A DNA stretch of 64,000 nt from JADFNB01 sp036397455 (GTDB lineage: Bacteria > Gemmatimonadota > Gemmatimonadetes > Gemmatimonadales > GWC2-71-9), in the NCBI GenBank assembly GCA_036397455.1, contig DASWIX010000025.1:1-64000 (forward strand), given 5' to 3'. The translations under genes and the position numbers were made by a program. Each line of letters opens with the position of its first letter. Position 1 is the stretch's first letter. The notes beneath the pieces were generated by a model, which made no database searches, was not told the DNA's origin, and saw nothing but the letters and a program-made list of their open reading frames with translations. Below are positions 51,453 to 59,457 of this stretch, in pieces.

Positions 51453-52352
51453 CTACCCCAGCACCTCCGCCACCGTCTGCAGGTGAATCGACACCGTATC
51501 CTCGAGGTTGGCGGCATACCCGCCGGCCATCACGACCACCGCGGGTATTCCCGCCCGGCGGAGACCGTCCATCACCACGCGGTCTCGCTCCGCCAACCCC
51601 TTTCGTGTCAGGGCGAGTCGGCCGAGCGCGTCGCCCTCGAAGGGATCCGCACCGGACACGTAGCACGCGAGGTCGGGCTGCGTTCGCCCGATGGCGTCCG
51701 CGAGTCCCTCCGCGAGGCGCGCCAGGTATTCGTCGTCGCCCGTGTCCGCCCGCAGCGACACCGCGAGGTCGCACGGCTCCTTTTCGAACGGGAAGTTGGC
51801 TTCACAGAACACGTCGAAGGTGAACACCGACCGATCGTCCGCGAAGATGCGGGCGGTACCGTTTCCCTGATGGACGTCGCAATCCACGATCAAGGCGCGC
51901 CCGATTTGCCCTTCCCCCTGCAGCACCCGGACCGCGACCGCCACGTCGTTGAACACGCAGTAACCCTCACCACGATCCGCAAACGCGTGGTGCGTGCCGC
52001 CGGCGAGGTTGATGCCCGCGCCACGGCGTAGCGCCGCGCGCGCCGCCGCGAGCGTGCCGCCAACAGACCGGCGCGATCGCTCGACCATCTCCGGAGACCA
52101 CGGAAACCCGATCCGGCGCATCATCACCCGCGGCAACCGGCCGCCCGTCACCGCGTTCCGATACGCCTCGGTGTGCACCAGCCCCAGCATCGCGTCGGTC
52201 GCCGCCGGAGGCGGCGCCATGACCTCGGCGGACGCGACACCCGACTCGACCAGTCGCTCGCGCAGCCGCGCGTACTTCGCCATCGGGAAGCGATGCCCCT
52301 CGGGAAGCGGCAGGACGAAAGGGTCCGAATAGAAAATGAACGGGTTCACCAC
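51453..52352 (-). CDS. Histone deacetylase-fold hydrolase (AcuC/class II HDAC-like)
   Basis: A 299-residue zinc hydrolase of the arginase/deacetylase fold. The active-site His pair is at 121-122 in GGTHHAFADRGEGYCVFND; the zinc ligands are Asp159 and His161 in DCDVHQGNGT, with a third Asp in SGADPFEGD; the late VVMAGGYAANLED supplies the Tyr region. Bacterial members deacetylate acetyl-lysine proteins or acetylpolyamines; the small size and the GYCVFND motif suggest the protein/AcuC side. Two adjacent GTG codons give the start; the first (52352) is six bases after AGG. It is divergent from the propeller lipoprotein gene and its stop abuts the repeat. Confidence 0.9.
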   Translation of the reverse strand: MVNPFIFYSDPFVLPLPEGHRFPMAKYARLRERLVESGVASAEVMAPPPAATDAMLGLVHTEAYRNAVTGGRLPRVMMRRIGFPWSPEMVERSRRSVGGTLAAARAALRRGAGINLAGGTHHAFADRGEGYCVFNDVAVAVRVLQGEGQIGRALIVDCDVHQGNGTARIFADDRSVFTFDVFCEANFPFEKEPCDLAVSLRADTGDDEYLARLAEGLADAIGRTQPDLACYVSGADPFEGDALGRLALTRKGLAERDRVVMDGLRRAGIPAVVVMAGGYAANLEDTVSIHLQTVAEVLG

Positions 52353-52394
52353 CGAACGCCTCGTCTCATGGGCGGTCGCCTCGCGGCCGTCAAC

Positions 52395-52400
52395 TATATT
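52395..52400 (+). promoter_or_regulatory. Possible -10 box for the propeller lipoprotein gene
   Basis: TATATT within CAACTATATTGCA lies 42 bases before the ATG at 52443, in the 90-bp divergent spacer. It is the only AT-rich hexamer there. A -35 box is not recognisable at the expected distance. Confidence 0.35.
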
Positions 52401-52442
52401 GCATCGTCGGCGACACTGCCAACTCGCAGCCGGAGACTCCGC

Positions 52443-53261
52443 ATGATCCGTTCCCGACGCGCCGCGCGCCGCGCGCACGGGGTTATCCCCCTCATCGCGG
52501 CCATGGCAGCCTGCGACGCGCCCGTGACATCGTTGCAACCGATCTTCCTGCGTGGACGAGCAGTGGCGCCGGCCGGCGATTCCCTGTTCGCCGTGACCGA
52601 CGCGGGGTCGAACGGTGTCGTCCTGCTCGACGCACGGGGACGCGTCCGTGACACGCTGGGCGCCGGCATCGTGACCACACCTCGCAAAGTCCAGTTGGTT
52701 GGATCACTCGTGTACGTATCCGACCTTACCGCGGGCAATGCGCCGCGCGTCGTTGCCCTCGACCGGTCGGACTCGGTACGACGCGTGGTGCCACTCGACG
52801 GCTACGGCGCGCCCCCGCACCAGTACGCCGTGCTCCCCGACGGCGGCATCGTCTTCGAGGTACCGGACGCGCGACTCGTCGTGCTCCGCGACGACTCGAT
52901 CGCCACCTTCGCGGTGGTCGAGCAGGGCACGCGGCCGAGTCTGACCACCGCCGCCGGCGGCGGTGTCCTGCACGCGGTCCCCGGACGGCAGATCACGTTG
53001 TACAACGGATTCGGGAGCATCCGCTGGCGCATCGAGTGGCCGTGGGTGGAAACCGCGTTCGTGAGCGACATCGCGGTCGACGCCAAGAGCCGCGTACACA
53101 TGATCGTCGGATCATCGCGGGAAGAGACGTTCACCGTCCAGACCCTCGCGCTCGGAACCGGTGAAGTGATCCGCTGGTCGACCCCGGGGCTCGAGGCCGA
53201 TTTCGTGGTGGATCGGATCGGCGAGGTATCACCCGCCAAGGGCCGCTGGCAACTCCCGTAG
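52443..53261 (+). CDS. Beta-propeller lipoprotein of unknown function
   Basis: A 272-residue protein with a signal ending AAMAAC (lipobox, Cys24). The mature part is a series of short beta segments with phrases such as GVVLLDARGRVRDTLG and RVVALDRSDSVRRVVPLDG, as in six-bladed or NHL-type propellers. No catalytic residues are evident. It is probably anchored on the outer face of a membrane and binds a ligand or protein. It is convergent with dnaJ and divergent from the deacetylase-fold gene, so it is a single transcription unit. Confidence 0.7.
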   Translation: MIRSRRAARRAHGVIPLIAAMAACDAPVTSLQPIFLRGRAVAPAGDSLFAVTDAGSNGVVLLDARGRVRDTLGAGIVTTPRKVQLVGSLVYVSDLTAGNAPRVVALDRSDSVRRVVPLDGYGAPPHQYAVLPDGGIVFEVPDARLVVLRDDSIATFAVVEQGTRPSLTTAAGGGVLHAVPGRQITLYNGFGSIRWRIEWPWVETAFVSDIAVDAKSRVHMIVGSSREETFTVQTLALGTGEVIRWSTPGLEADFVVDRIGEVSPAKGRWQLP

Positions 53262-53296
53262 CCCCGAATGCCGGCCCGCCGGCCTCCAGCACGTGC

Positions 53297-53312
53297 ACGG
53301 CCCGAGGGCCGT
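53297..53312. terminator. Hairpin between convergent genes
   Basis: ACGGCCCGAGGGCCGT is a perfect six-base-pair stem with a CGAG tetraloop in the 79-bp spacer between the propeller lipoprotein and dnaJ, both of which read towards it. There is no T-tract on either side, so if it ends transcription it would be a weak or Rho-assisted, two-way terminator. Confidence 0.35.
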
Positions 53313-53340
53313 ATTCGCCTGCTGCGAGCGCCGACCCTCG

Positions 53341-54417
53341 CTAATACTTCAGGCCGGCCGCGTCGGCGAATTGCCGCAACAACGTCTCCTGCTCCTCGGT
53401 CAACTTCTCCGGCATCCGAACGGTGATTTCCACAAACTGATCGCCGCGCTTGCCATTGCGCTCGATACCCTTTCCGGCAATCCGGAATCGGCGACCGGGC
53501 TGCGTGCCGGCGGGGACATTCAGCACCACGCGCTTACCGTCGATCGTCCGCACCTTGATCTTCGTCCCGAGAATCGCCTGGGCGAGGTTCACCGGAATCG
53601 AGCAATGCAGGTTGATCCCGTCGCGCCGCAAGAACCGATCCGGTTGCACGTCGAACGTGACCACCACATCACCGACCGTTCCGCCTGAACCGCGCTGCCC
53701 CTCACCCTTCAATCGCACCTTGGTCCCGGTCTCGGTCCCCGGGGTGACCGTCACCATGACCCGGCGATCCACGCTGACGTCCCCCTGGCCCGCGCACCGG
53801 CTACACGCCTCACTCGCAACACGCCCCCGCCCCCGGCAGGCCGGACACGGACGCGTGACGGAGAACGCGCCCTGCCCGAACGTAACTTGCCCCTGCCCCT
53901 TGCACTCGGCGCAGGCCGCCACCTTGGCGCCCGGAGCCGCGCCCGAACCGGCGCAGGTCGGGCATGCTTCCCGGACCGGGACCATGATGGGGACTTTACC
54001 GCCGAGCGCCGCGACCTTGAACGGGACCGACGCTGTGACCTCGACCTCGTCCGCCCCACCCGCCTGCTTTCCACGGCCAAAGATCGACGAGAACAGGTCG
54101 CCAAGCCCGCCGAACCCCTCAAAGCCCCCGAAATCCGGGCCGGGCGACTGGCGGGCGCCACCCGGACGGGAACGCGACGGGCCGCCCGCGAACGCGCCGT
54201 ACTTCCGCATGAGGTCGTACTGCTTGCGCTTCTCCGGATCCATCAGCACCGAATGGGCTTCGGAGATCTCCTTGAATCGTTCCCCGGATTTGGGATCGTC
54301 CGGATTGGCGTCGGGATGGTGCTTCTTGGCCAACCGGCGATACGCTCGCTTGATCTCGTCGGTCTGCGCCTTGTCCGATACGCCGAGGACCTTGTAGTAG
54401 TCCGTTACCGCCGCCAT
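53341..54417 (-). CDS. dnaJ: Chaperone DnaJ
   Basis: A 358-residue type I J-protein. The J-domain occupies residues 6-70 with the HPD triad in KKHHPDANPD, followed by a Gly/Phe-rich region (FGGFEGFGGLGDLF). Four zinc-binding CxxCxGxG repeats follow (CPTCAGSG, CAECKGQG, CPACRGRG, CSRCAGQG), then the substrate-binding C-terminal barrels and dimerisation tail. It stimulates DnaK ATPase and delivers unfolded clients. The start is ATG at 54417, three bases after the grpE stop. dnaK is not in this window, unlike the common hrcA-grpE-dnaK-dnaJ order. Confidence 0.95.
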   Translation of the reverse strand: MAAVTDYYKVLGVSDKAQTDEIKRAYRRLAKKHHPDANPDDPKSGERFKEISEAHSVLMDPEKRKQYDLMRKYGAFAGGPSRSRPGGARQSPGPDFGGFEGFGGLGDLFSSIFGRGKQAGGADEVEVTASVPFKVAALGGKVPIMVPVREACPTCAGSGAAPGAKVAACAECKGQGQVTFGQGAFSVTRPCPACRGRGRVASEACSRCAGQGDVSVDRRVMVTVTPGTETGTKVRLKGEGQRGSGGTVGDVVVTFDVQPDRFLRRDGINLHCSIPVNLAQAILGTKIKVRTIDGKRVVLNVPAGTQPGRRFRIAGKGIERNGKRGDQFVEITVRMPEKLTEEQETLLRQFADAAGLKY

Positions 54418-54420
54418 GCG

Positions 54421-55023
54421 CTAGGCCTCGGTACTCTCGAGGTCCGGTTCGGTCCAGATGTGCACCATCACCCGCGCGGGACGCAGGAGCTGGCCGTGAA
54501 ACCGGTACCCGGCCTGCAGCACCGTCGCGACCGTGTGGTCCACATCGGCGCTCGGCGCCGGCAGCATGCCGACCGCTTCGTGCACGTTGGGGTCGAATCG
54601 TTCGCCGTCGGTGCCGATCGGCTCGAGCCCGGCGAACTGCAGCTTCCGCAGCAGGTTCCGCTCGACCAACTCGACCCCTGCCACCACGTCCGGCACCGAC
54701 GACTGCTCCGAATCGAGGTGCGCGACGCGCGCCAGGTCGTCCAACGCGTCCAGCAGACCCGTCAGGAGTTCACCCTGCGCGCGCAGCCGCCCGTCTTGCC
54801 GCTCCTTCGCCGTCCGTTTGCGAAAATTGTCAAAGTCGGCGGCCAGCCGAATGTGTCGATCTCGCAGATCCTCCAGCTCGGCCGCCACCGGGTCGATTCC
54901 GGCTGCAACAACCTCCCTCGGATCCTCGTCGAGCGACGGGGCCGCCAACTCCCCAGGTCCGTCCGTCTCATCGTCGACCGAGGCCTCTTCCGGTGGTTCC
55001 ACTTCGTGACGTTTTCTAGTCAT
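54421..55023 (-). CDS. grpE: Nucleotide exchange factor GrpE
   Basis: A 200-residue co-chaperone that releases ADP from DnaK. It has an acidic, low-complexity N-terminus (EPPEEASVDDETDGPGEL), the long coiled-coil helix (AELEDLRDRHIRLAADFDNFRKRTAKER), in which FDNFRKR is the family signature, and the C-terminal beta domain ending around HEAVGMLPAPSADVDHTVATVLQAGYRFHG (given here as landmarks rather than in full). It is followed directly by dnaJ, and the pair forms an operon. The 73-bp spacer to cinA upstream may hold its promoter. Confidence 0.93.
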   Translation of the reverse strand: MTRKRHEVEPPEEASVDDETDGPGELAAPSLDEDPREVVAAGIDPVAAELEDLRDRHIRLAADFDNFRKRTAKERQDGRLRAQGELLTGLLDALDDLARVAHLDSEQSSVPDVVAGVELVERNLLRKLQFAGLEPIGTDGERFDPNVHEAVGMLPAPSADVDHTVATVLQAGYRFHGQLLRPARVMVHIWTEPDLESTEA

Positions 55024-55096
55024 GCCACCTCAATACGGGGAATGCGTCAAAGGGTCGCATCGGCACAATTTAACCCGCGACCAACCCCACACGCCC

Positions 55097-56344
55097 CTAC
55101 CCGGGGGCCAGCGCCCTCCGCAACAAGTCCAAAGCCGCCTGGGTGGCCCGCTGACGCACCCAGGAGCGCCCCCCGGGCAGTTGCAGGCGCACGGTGTGCT
55201 CTTCGCTCTCGACGACCGCACAGAGCCATACGGTCCCGACGGGCTTTTCAGGTGTCCCCCCGGCGGGACCGGCAATGCCCGAGACCGCCAGACCACAGGG
55301 GACTTCGAACCTGGAGGCAACACCTCGGGCCATGGCCCGAACCACGGCCTCGGATACCGCCCCCTCCGCCGTCAGCACGGCTTCCGCGACGCCCAGCTCG
55401 CGCGGCTTCACGTGGTCCGCATACGCGATCACGCCGCCGGCGAATACCGCGGAGGCGCCCGGCACCGCCGTGATTCGCCCGCCCACCAGCCCGCCGGTGC
55501 ACGATTCGGCCACCGCCAACCGCCGGGAGGTCGCGCGAAGACGTTCCACCACGACTGCCGCCAGGTCCTCGTCCCCCTCGCCGTAGCAATGGATCCCGAG
55601 CACGGGCCGCAGACTCGCCACCGCCGCCGCCAACCGCTCCGCCGCCGCGTGCGCGGGGACGCCCCAAACGGTCAGCCGCAGGTCCACACCCGATCCCGTC
55701 GGCAGCGAGGCGAACGTCGTCGGGGCCAGGTGCTCGGCGATGTCCCGCAGGAGATCCGCGAGCGCCGACTCCGAAATCCCCGTGGTGCGCAGCGTGCATG
55801 ACGCGGTCACAAGTGGATCGCCCGCACGCGTTCGGAGCCGTGGCAGTACCTCTTCTTCAAGCAAACCGTGCATTTCATGCGGGACGCCCGGGAGGAGGAT
55901 CACCAGCCCGCGCGGATCCTCGATCCACAGACCCGGTGCCGTCCCGCGCGGATTGGCCAGTGGTGTCGCGCCGGCCGGTAACTCGGCCTGGGAGAGGTTG
56001 GCCGCCGGCATCTCCCCGGCGCGGCCCAAGCGGGCCCACCACGCTTCGAGCTGCTGCCGCAACGTCGCATCGGGGACGATCGGCCGGCCGAGCAGGTCCG
56101 CGACCGCGCGCTTGGTGATGTCGTCGTGGGTGGGACCGAGACCGCCGGTGACGACGACGACACCCGTGCGCGCGAGACCCTCTCCGACCACCGTCTGGAT
56201 GGCGTCGGCCGCGTCCTCGACCGTGATGACGCGACGGACGCGGCCCCCGATGGCACTCAAGGAGCGGCAGAGATCGGCGGCGTTCGTGTCGACCGTCAGT
56301 CCGAGCGTCAGCTCGGACCCGATCGTCACGACCTCAAGGTCCAT
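55097..56344 (-). CDS. cinA: CinA-like protein (ADP-ribose pyrophosphatase/NMN deamidase)
   Basis: A 415-residue two-domain protein. Residues 1-170 are the MoCF/COG1058 domain with TIGSELTLG and GGLGPTHDDITK; the C-terminal 160 residues are the CinA/PncC domain, with LAVAESCTGGLVGGRIT carrying the catalytic Ser/Thr region for NMN deamidation in pyridine nucleotide recycling. CinA has also been linked to competence. The ATG at 56344 overlaps the end of pgsA by 11 bases; an upstream start is rejected because it lies deep inside pgsA and adds non-conserved residues. Confidence 0.92.
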   Translation of the reverse strand: MDLEVVTIGSELTLGLTVDTNAADLCRSLSAIGGRVRRVITVEDAADAIQTVVGEGLARTGVVVVTGGLGPTHDDITKRAVADLLGRPIVPDATLRQQLEAWWARLGRAGEMPAANLSQAELPAGATPLANPRGTAPGLWIEDPRGLVILLPGVPHEMHGLLEEEVLPRLRTRAGDPLVTASCTLRTTGISESALADLLRDIAEHLAPTTFASLPTGSGVDLRLTVWGVPAHAAAERLAAAVASLRPVLGIHCYGEGDEDLAAVVVERLRATSRRLAVAESCTGGLVGGRITAVPGASAVFAGGVIAYADHVKPRELGVAEAVLTAEGAVSEAVVRAMARGVASRFEVPCGLAVSGIAGPAGGTPEKPVGTVWLCAVVESEEHTVRLQLPGGRSWVRQRATQAALDLLRRALAPG

Positions 56345-56993
56345 CGGACGACGCGGAAGGTACGCTCCGGAAGAGCCGGCGATACCGGTAGACATAGACA
56401 CCCAGCGAGTACAGCGTGAGCAGAACCGCGATCGCGAGCGTCACGGCGATGACCAGACCGTGGACCTGCTCCCAAAAGGCTCCCAGCCATCCCTGGCGCC
56501 ACCCAAATGCCGCCGCCATGTCCTTCCAGGCGAACCACGCCATGGTCGCCCCGATGAACACGTCCTGGATGATGGTCTTGAGCTTCCCGGCGCCCGCGGC
56601 GGCGATCACGACGCCCCGCTGCTTGGCGACCTGCCGGAATACCGTCATCACGACCTCGCGCCCGATCAGCAAGACGGCCACCCACAAGGGGAGGTTGCCC
56701 CACCACGGGATTTCGTACTGCCGGAATGGGTAGCGGGTGATCCAGTAGATGGGGATCAAGGTGGCGACCAGCAGGAGTTTGTCGGCGAGGGGATCGAGAA
56801 TCTTGCCGAGATCGGTGATCTCGTTGCGCTCGCGGGCCAGGCGACCGTCATAGATGTCGCTGATCGCCGCAATGAGAAACACGACAAACGCGATGAGTTT
56901 GGGAACCCAGCCGCGGATGAACGGGAGCAGCGCAATCACGGGCGTGAGGGCAATCCTCGCGACCGTGAGGATATTGGGCAGCGTCCAGACCAC
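56334..56993 (-). CDS. pgsA: CDP-diacylglycerol-glycerol-3-phosphate 3-phosphatidyltransferase
   Basis: A 219-residue membrane enzyme that makes phosphatidylglycerophosphate, the precursor of phosphatidylglycerol and cardiolipin. The CDP-alcohol phosphotransferase motif is complete: Asp46, Asp49-Gly50, Ala53-Arg54, Gly63, Asp67 and Asp71 (SDIYDGRLAR then GKILDPLADK). About four to six TM helices follow, and the C-terminus is Arg-rich (YRYRRLFRS). The opening VWTLPNILTVARIALTPV is typical of PgsA. The start is the GTG at 56993, eight bases after mglA. The family also includes cardiolipin synthases of the eukaryotic type, but PgsA is the better fit by length and opening. Confidence 0.92.
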   Translation of the reverse strand: MVWTLPNILTVARIALTPVIALLPFIRGWVPKLIAFVVFLIAAISDIYDGRLARERNEITDLGKILDPLADKLLLVATLIPIYWITRYPFRQYEIPWWGNLPLWVAVLLIGREVVMTVFRQVAKQRGVVIAAAGAGKLKTIIQDVFIGATMAWFAWKDMAAAFGWRQGWLGAFWEQVHGLVIAVTLAIAVLLTLYSLGVYVYRYRRLFRSVPSASSDGP

Positions 56994-57001
56994 GCCGCCT
57001 C

Positions 57002-57676
57002 CTAGCTGAGCGTCTTCAGAACGAGCTTGGCGACCGCCTTGAGCGTCTCGAATACGCCGTCCCCCCCTACCGCCACCGACTCGAAGTACGGCGCCCGCTC
57101 GATCCAGGTTCCATCGAGCTGATAGATCAGCTGCTCACCAGGGTGATACAGGTCAGGGACCTCCTGATGCCGCGCGGGGTCTTCGACGGGCCACCCGGGG
57201 TTCAGCGCGGCCTGCAGGTCGGCTATCGGGGCCGCGTTGGGGAGATCGCGCTTATTGTACTGGACGACGAACGGAATCTTGGTGAGATCGTAGCCGTACT
57301 GAGCCATGTTGTCATAGAGGTTCTGCATCGCCTCGACGTTGGCCTCCATCCGCTCGACCTGACTGTCAGCCACGAACACGATGCCGTCGACGCCTTTCAG
57401 AATGAGCTTGCGCGACGCGTTGTAGTATACCTGTCCGGGAACGGTGTACAGGTGGAACCGGGTCTTGAACCCACGGATTGTCCCGAGATCGACGGGGAGA
57501 AAATCAAAGAACAGGGTGCGCTCGGTTTCCGTGGCGAGCGACACCATCTTCCCGCGCGTGTCCGGCGCCACCTTGCCGTAGACGTGTTCGAGATTCGTCG
57601 TCTTGCCCCCGAGACCCGGCCCATAGTAGACGAGCTTGCAGTTGATCTCGCGGGACGCATAGTTGATCATCGACAT
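57002..57676 (-). CDS. mglA: MglA-type small Ras-like GTPase with an insertion
   Basis: A 224-residue GTPase; MglA proteins are usually about 195. G1 is GPGLGGKTTN (residues 19-28), G3 lies in YTVPGQVYY with the family-typical Pro-Gly-Gln, and G4 is NKRD (141-144). The opening MSMINYASREINCKLVYYGP and the ending GDGVFETLKAVAKLVLKTL match MglA closely. Residues about 165-197 (GWPVEDPARHQEV and onward to ERAPY) are an extra segment not present in the well-known myxobacterial MglA. MglA sets cell polarity with the GAP MglB, encoded immediately upstream. In a non-gliding organism it may position envelope machinery. Confidence 0.93.
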   Translation of the reverse strand: MSMINYASREINCKLVYYGPGLGGKTTNLEHVYGKVAPDTRGKMVSLATETERTLFFDFLPVDLGTIRGFKTRFHLYTVPGQVYYNASRKLILKGVDGIVFVADSQVERMEANVEAMQNLYDNMAQYGYDLTKIPFVVQYNKRDLPNAAPIADLQAALNPGWPVEDPARHQEVPDLYHPGEQLIYQLDGTWIERAPYFESVAVGGDGVFETLKAVAKLVLKTLS

Positions 57677-57694
57677 GGCTGGTCGCGCTCCCGG

Positions 57695-58192
57695 CTAGTC
57701 GCCGAAGAGTTTGTCGATCTCATCCTCGGCTCCCTCCAACAACCCCGGTTTCCCGGCATCCCCTCCTGCGGCCAGCTGGCTGAACATCTCATCGAACACC
57801 TTGGTCAGATCCATCACCGTTTGTTTCACGCGGAGTCGCACCATGCCAACCGTGGTTCGTTGGTCGAACAGCACGACCAGGATCACTCGGCGTGCAACGT
57901 CCGCCAGGTACATCGATTCCTTTTCACCTTGATGGAACAACGAAGCAAACTCGGGCTCGCCGATCATCTTGGCGAGTTGGTCATTCGCGCTGAAGTCGGC
58001 GGCCGTCAACGAGGCGAATGCCGTGGGATCGAACGACAACTGCTCGCCGGCGTTCGCAAGGAGTTGGCCGGTACGATCGACCAGGAGCGCACTTCGCGCA
58101 TTGCACTCCTTCAGCAGATCGTGAAGGTGCCCGGTAATGCGACCGTGATCTTCCTCCCCGAGCGACCAGCTACCGGCATGGGTTTCGGCCAT
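57695..58192 (-). CDS. mglB: MglB-type roadblock/LC7 GTPase-activating protein
   Basis: A 165-residue protein of the roadblock/LC7 fold, with the beta-helix-beta core around SALLVDRTGQLLANAG and RRVILVVLFDQRTTVGMVRLRV, and a C-terminal tail with Gly and Glu-rich residues ending in DEIDKLFGD. As a dimer it activates GTP hydrolysis by MglA and marks the lagging pole in myxobacteria. It lies 18 bases before mglA on the same strand, the standard mglBA order. The role here is inferred from the partner. Confidence 0.87.
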   Translation of the reverse strand: MAETHAGSWSLGEEDHGRITGHLHDLLKECNARSALLVDRTGQLLANAGEQLSFDPTAFASLTAADFSANDQLAKMIGEPEFASLFHQGEKESMYLADVARRVILVVLFDQRTTVGMVRLRVKQTVMDLTKVFDEMFSQLAAGGDAGKPGLLEGAEDEIDKLFGD

Positions 58193-58204
58193 CAGCTCCT
58201 CGCG

Positions 58205-58474
58205 TTACCCGAGTTTCGCTTCCATCCGCCGCGCGATCATCTCCGCCCGGCGGCGCAACATGGGCTGCTGTTCCCACGTCGTGTAGTCCCGCAAGAGCCG
58301 TACCGCCTCCACGCTCGGATGCGCACTGAGGTATCCAAGCGCCGAGAGGCGCCGCAGCGGACGACTACTGAACAGCGCCCGACGATAACGGCTGATCGAG
58401 TGCTGAGCAAGGAGGGCCCCGACGATGGTCCCGGCGCCAAACGCCGTGAGTAACGCCTTCAGCCGCGGCCCCAT
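58205..58474 (-). CDS. Small membrane-anchored orphan, 89 residues
   Basis: The protein has one N-terminal hydrophobic helix (LLTAFGAGTIVGALLA) and then a basic, helical remainder (YRRALFSSRPLRRLSALGYL and MLRRRAEMIARRMEAKLG) with a layout like one HEAT helix pair. I do not recognise the family. Its ATG shares one base with the recR stop codon (TGATG), so it depends on translation of recR, and mglB follows 12 bases later. Sitting between recR and mglBA, it could act with MglB at the membrane, but that is a guess from position. Confidence 0.7.
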   Translation of the reverse strand: MGPRLKALLTAFGAGTIVGALLAQHSISRYRRALFSSRPLRRLSALGYLSAHPSVEAVRLLRDYTTWEQQPMLRRRAEMIARRMEAKLG

Positions 58475-59070
58475 CAGGCACCCATCTCTCGGCGTGCCGC
58501 GAGCGCCCGTTCGATCGTCACCCCGTCGGCGTACTCGAGATCACCGCCGACCGGCAGGCCGAGCGCGATGCGCGTCACCCGCACCCGGGTGGGCTGCAAC
58601 GCCTCTCGTACGTACGTCGCCGTCACCTCACCCTCCATGGAAGGGTTCGTGGCCACGATAACTTCCTCGACGGCGCTGCCGTTCTCGAGCCGCCGGATCA
58701 GTTGGGCCACGCGCAGCTCGTCCGGTCCCACGCCATCGAGTGGCGACAGAAACCCGCCGAGGACATGGTACAGGCCCCGATACGACCCCGTTCGTTCGAT
58801 CGCGCCAATGTCGGACGCTTCTTCGACAACGCAGACGACCGCCCTGTCACGTCGTGGATCGGCACAGATGGCGCACGGGTCGTCATCACTGAGATTGCCG
58901 CACACCGTACAGGGTCGTACGCGTTCCGTCACCGTCGTAATGGCCTTGGCAAGCCGGGCGGCGGCACCCGGAGGCTGCTTCAAGAGAAAATACGTGAGCC
59001 GCGTCGCAGTCTTGTGCCCGATCCCCGGCAGCTTAGCGAACTCGCTCGTGAGCTCGTCGATGACCGACAC
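58474..59070 (-). CDS. recR: Recombination protein RecR
   Basis: A 198-residue recombination mediator that, with RecO and RecF, loads RecA on gapped DNA. It has the N-terminal helix-hairpin-helix (LPGIGHKTATRLTYFLL), a zinc finger with Cys54, Cys57, Cys66 and Cys69 (CTVC and CAIC), the Toprim domain from about residue 80 (VCVVEEASD, ATNPSMEGEVTA) and a C-terminal Walker-like tail. The start is a GTG at 59070, four bases after the ebfC stop. The dnaX-ebfC-recR order is widely conserved. Confidence 0.95.
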   Translation of the reverse strand: MSVIDELTSEFAKLPGIGHKTATRLTYFLLKQPPGAAARLAKAITTVTERVRPCTVCGNLSDDDPCAICADPRRDRAVVCVVEEASDIGAIERTGSYRGLYHVLGGFLSPLDGVGPDELRVAQLIRRLENGSAVEEVIVATNPSMEGEVTATYVREALQPTRVRVTRIALGLPVGGDLEYADGVTIERALAARREMGA

Positions 59071-59074
59071 GGTG

Positions 59075-59392
59075 CTAGAGCGGCAGTTGAAACGGTAGGG
59101 GAAGCCCCCCGGTCGCCTTCCGCAGTTCCTCGCGGTACAGATCCTCGGCCCGCCGCTGTGCGTCGGCGATCGCGGCGGTCACCAGGTCCTCGAGCATCTC
59201 GACATCCCCATCCTGCAGGGCCCCTGGATCGATGCGAACCGATCTGACCCGGCCACGCCCATCGACATGCACCGTGACGATCCCGCCCCCGGCGGTGCCG
59301 GACACGTTTTGCTCGGCCAGTTCAGTTTGCATCTGGCTGATGCGACCCTGCATCTGTTGGCCAAGCTGGAGCAGCTGCGATAAATCAGGCAT
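59075..59392 (-). CDS. ebfC: Nucleoid-associated protein, YbaB/EbfC family
   Basis: A 105-residue dimeric DNA-binding protein. It has the amphipathic N-terminal helix (LGQQMQGRISQMQTELAEQ), the central beta sheet (GGGIVTVHVDGRGRVRSVRI) and the C-terminal helix (LEDLVTAAIADAQRRAEDLY), all as in YbaB/EbfC. It binds and organises DNA, and is usually encoded between dnaX and recR as here. The ATG at 59392 gives MPDLSQLLQLGQQ; the frame remains open further upstream into dnaX but that part is not coding. Confidence 0.93.
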   Translation of the reverse strand: MPDLSQLLQLGQQMQGRISQMQTELAEQNVSGTAGGGIVTVHVDGRGRVRSVRIDPGALQDGDVEMLEDLVTAAIADAQRRAEDLYREELRKATGGLPLPFQLPL

Positions 59393-59457
59393 GTGCGTCA
59401 GGACATCCCGTGAACACCGGATTATGAACCTAAAGCCGCCAGGGGGGCTGAGGCAAG

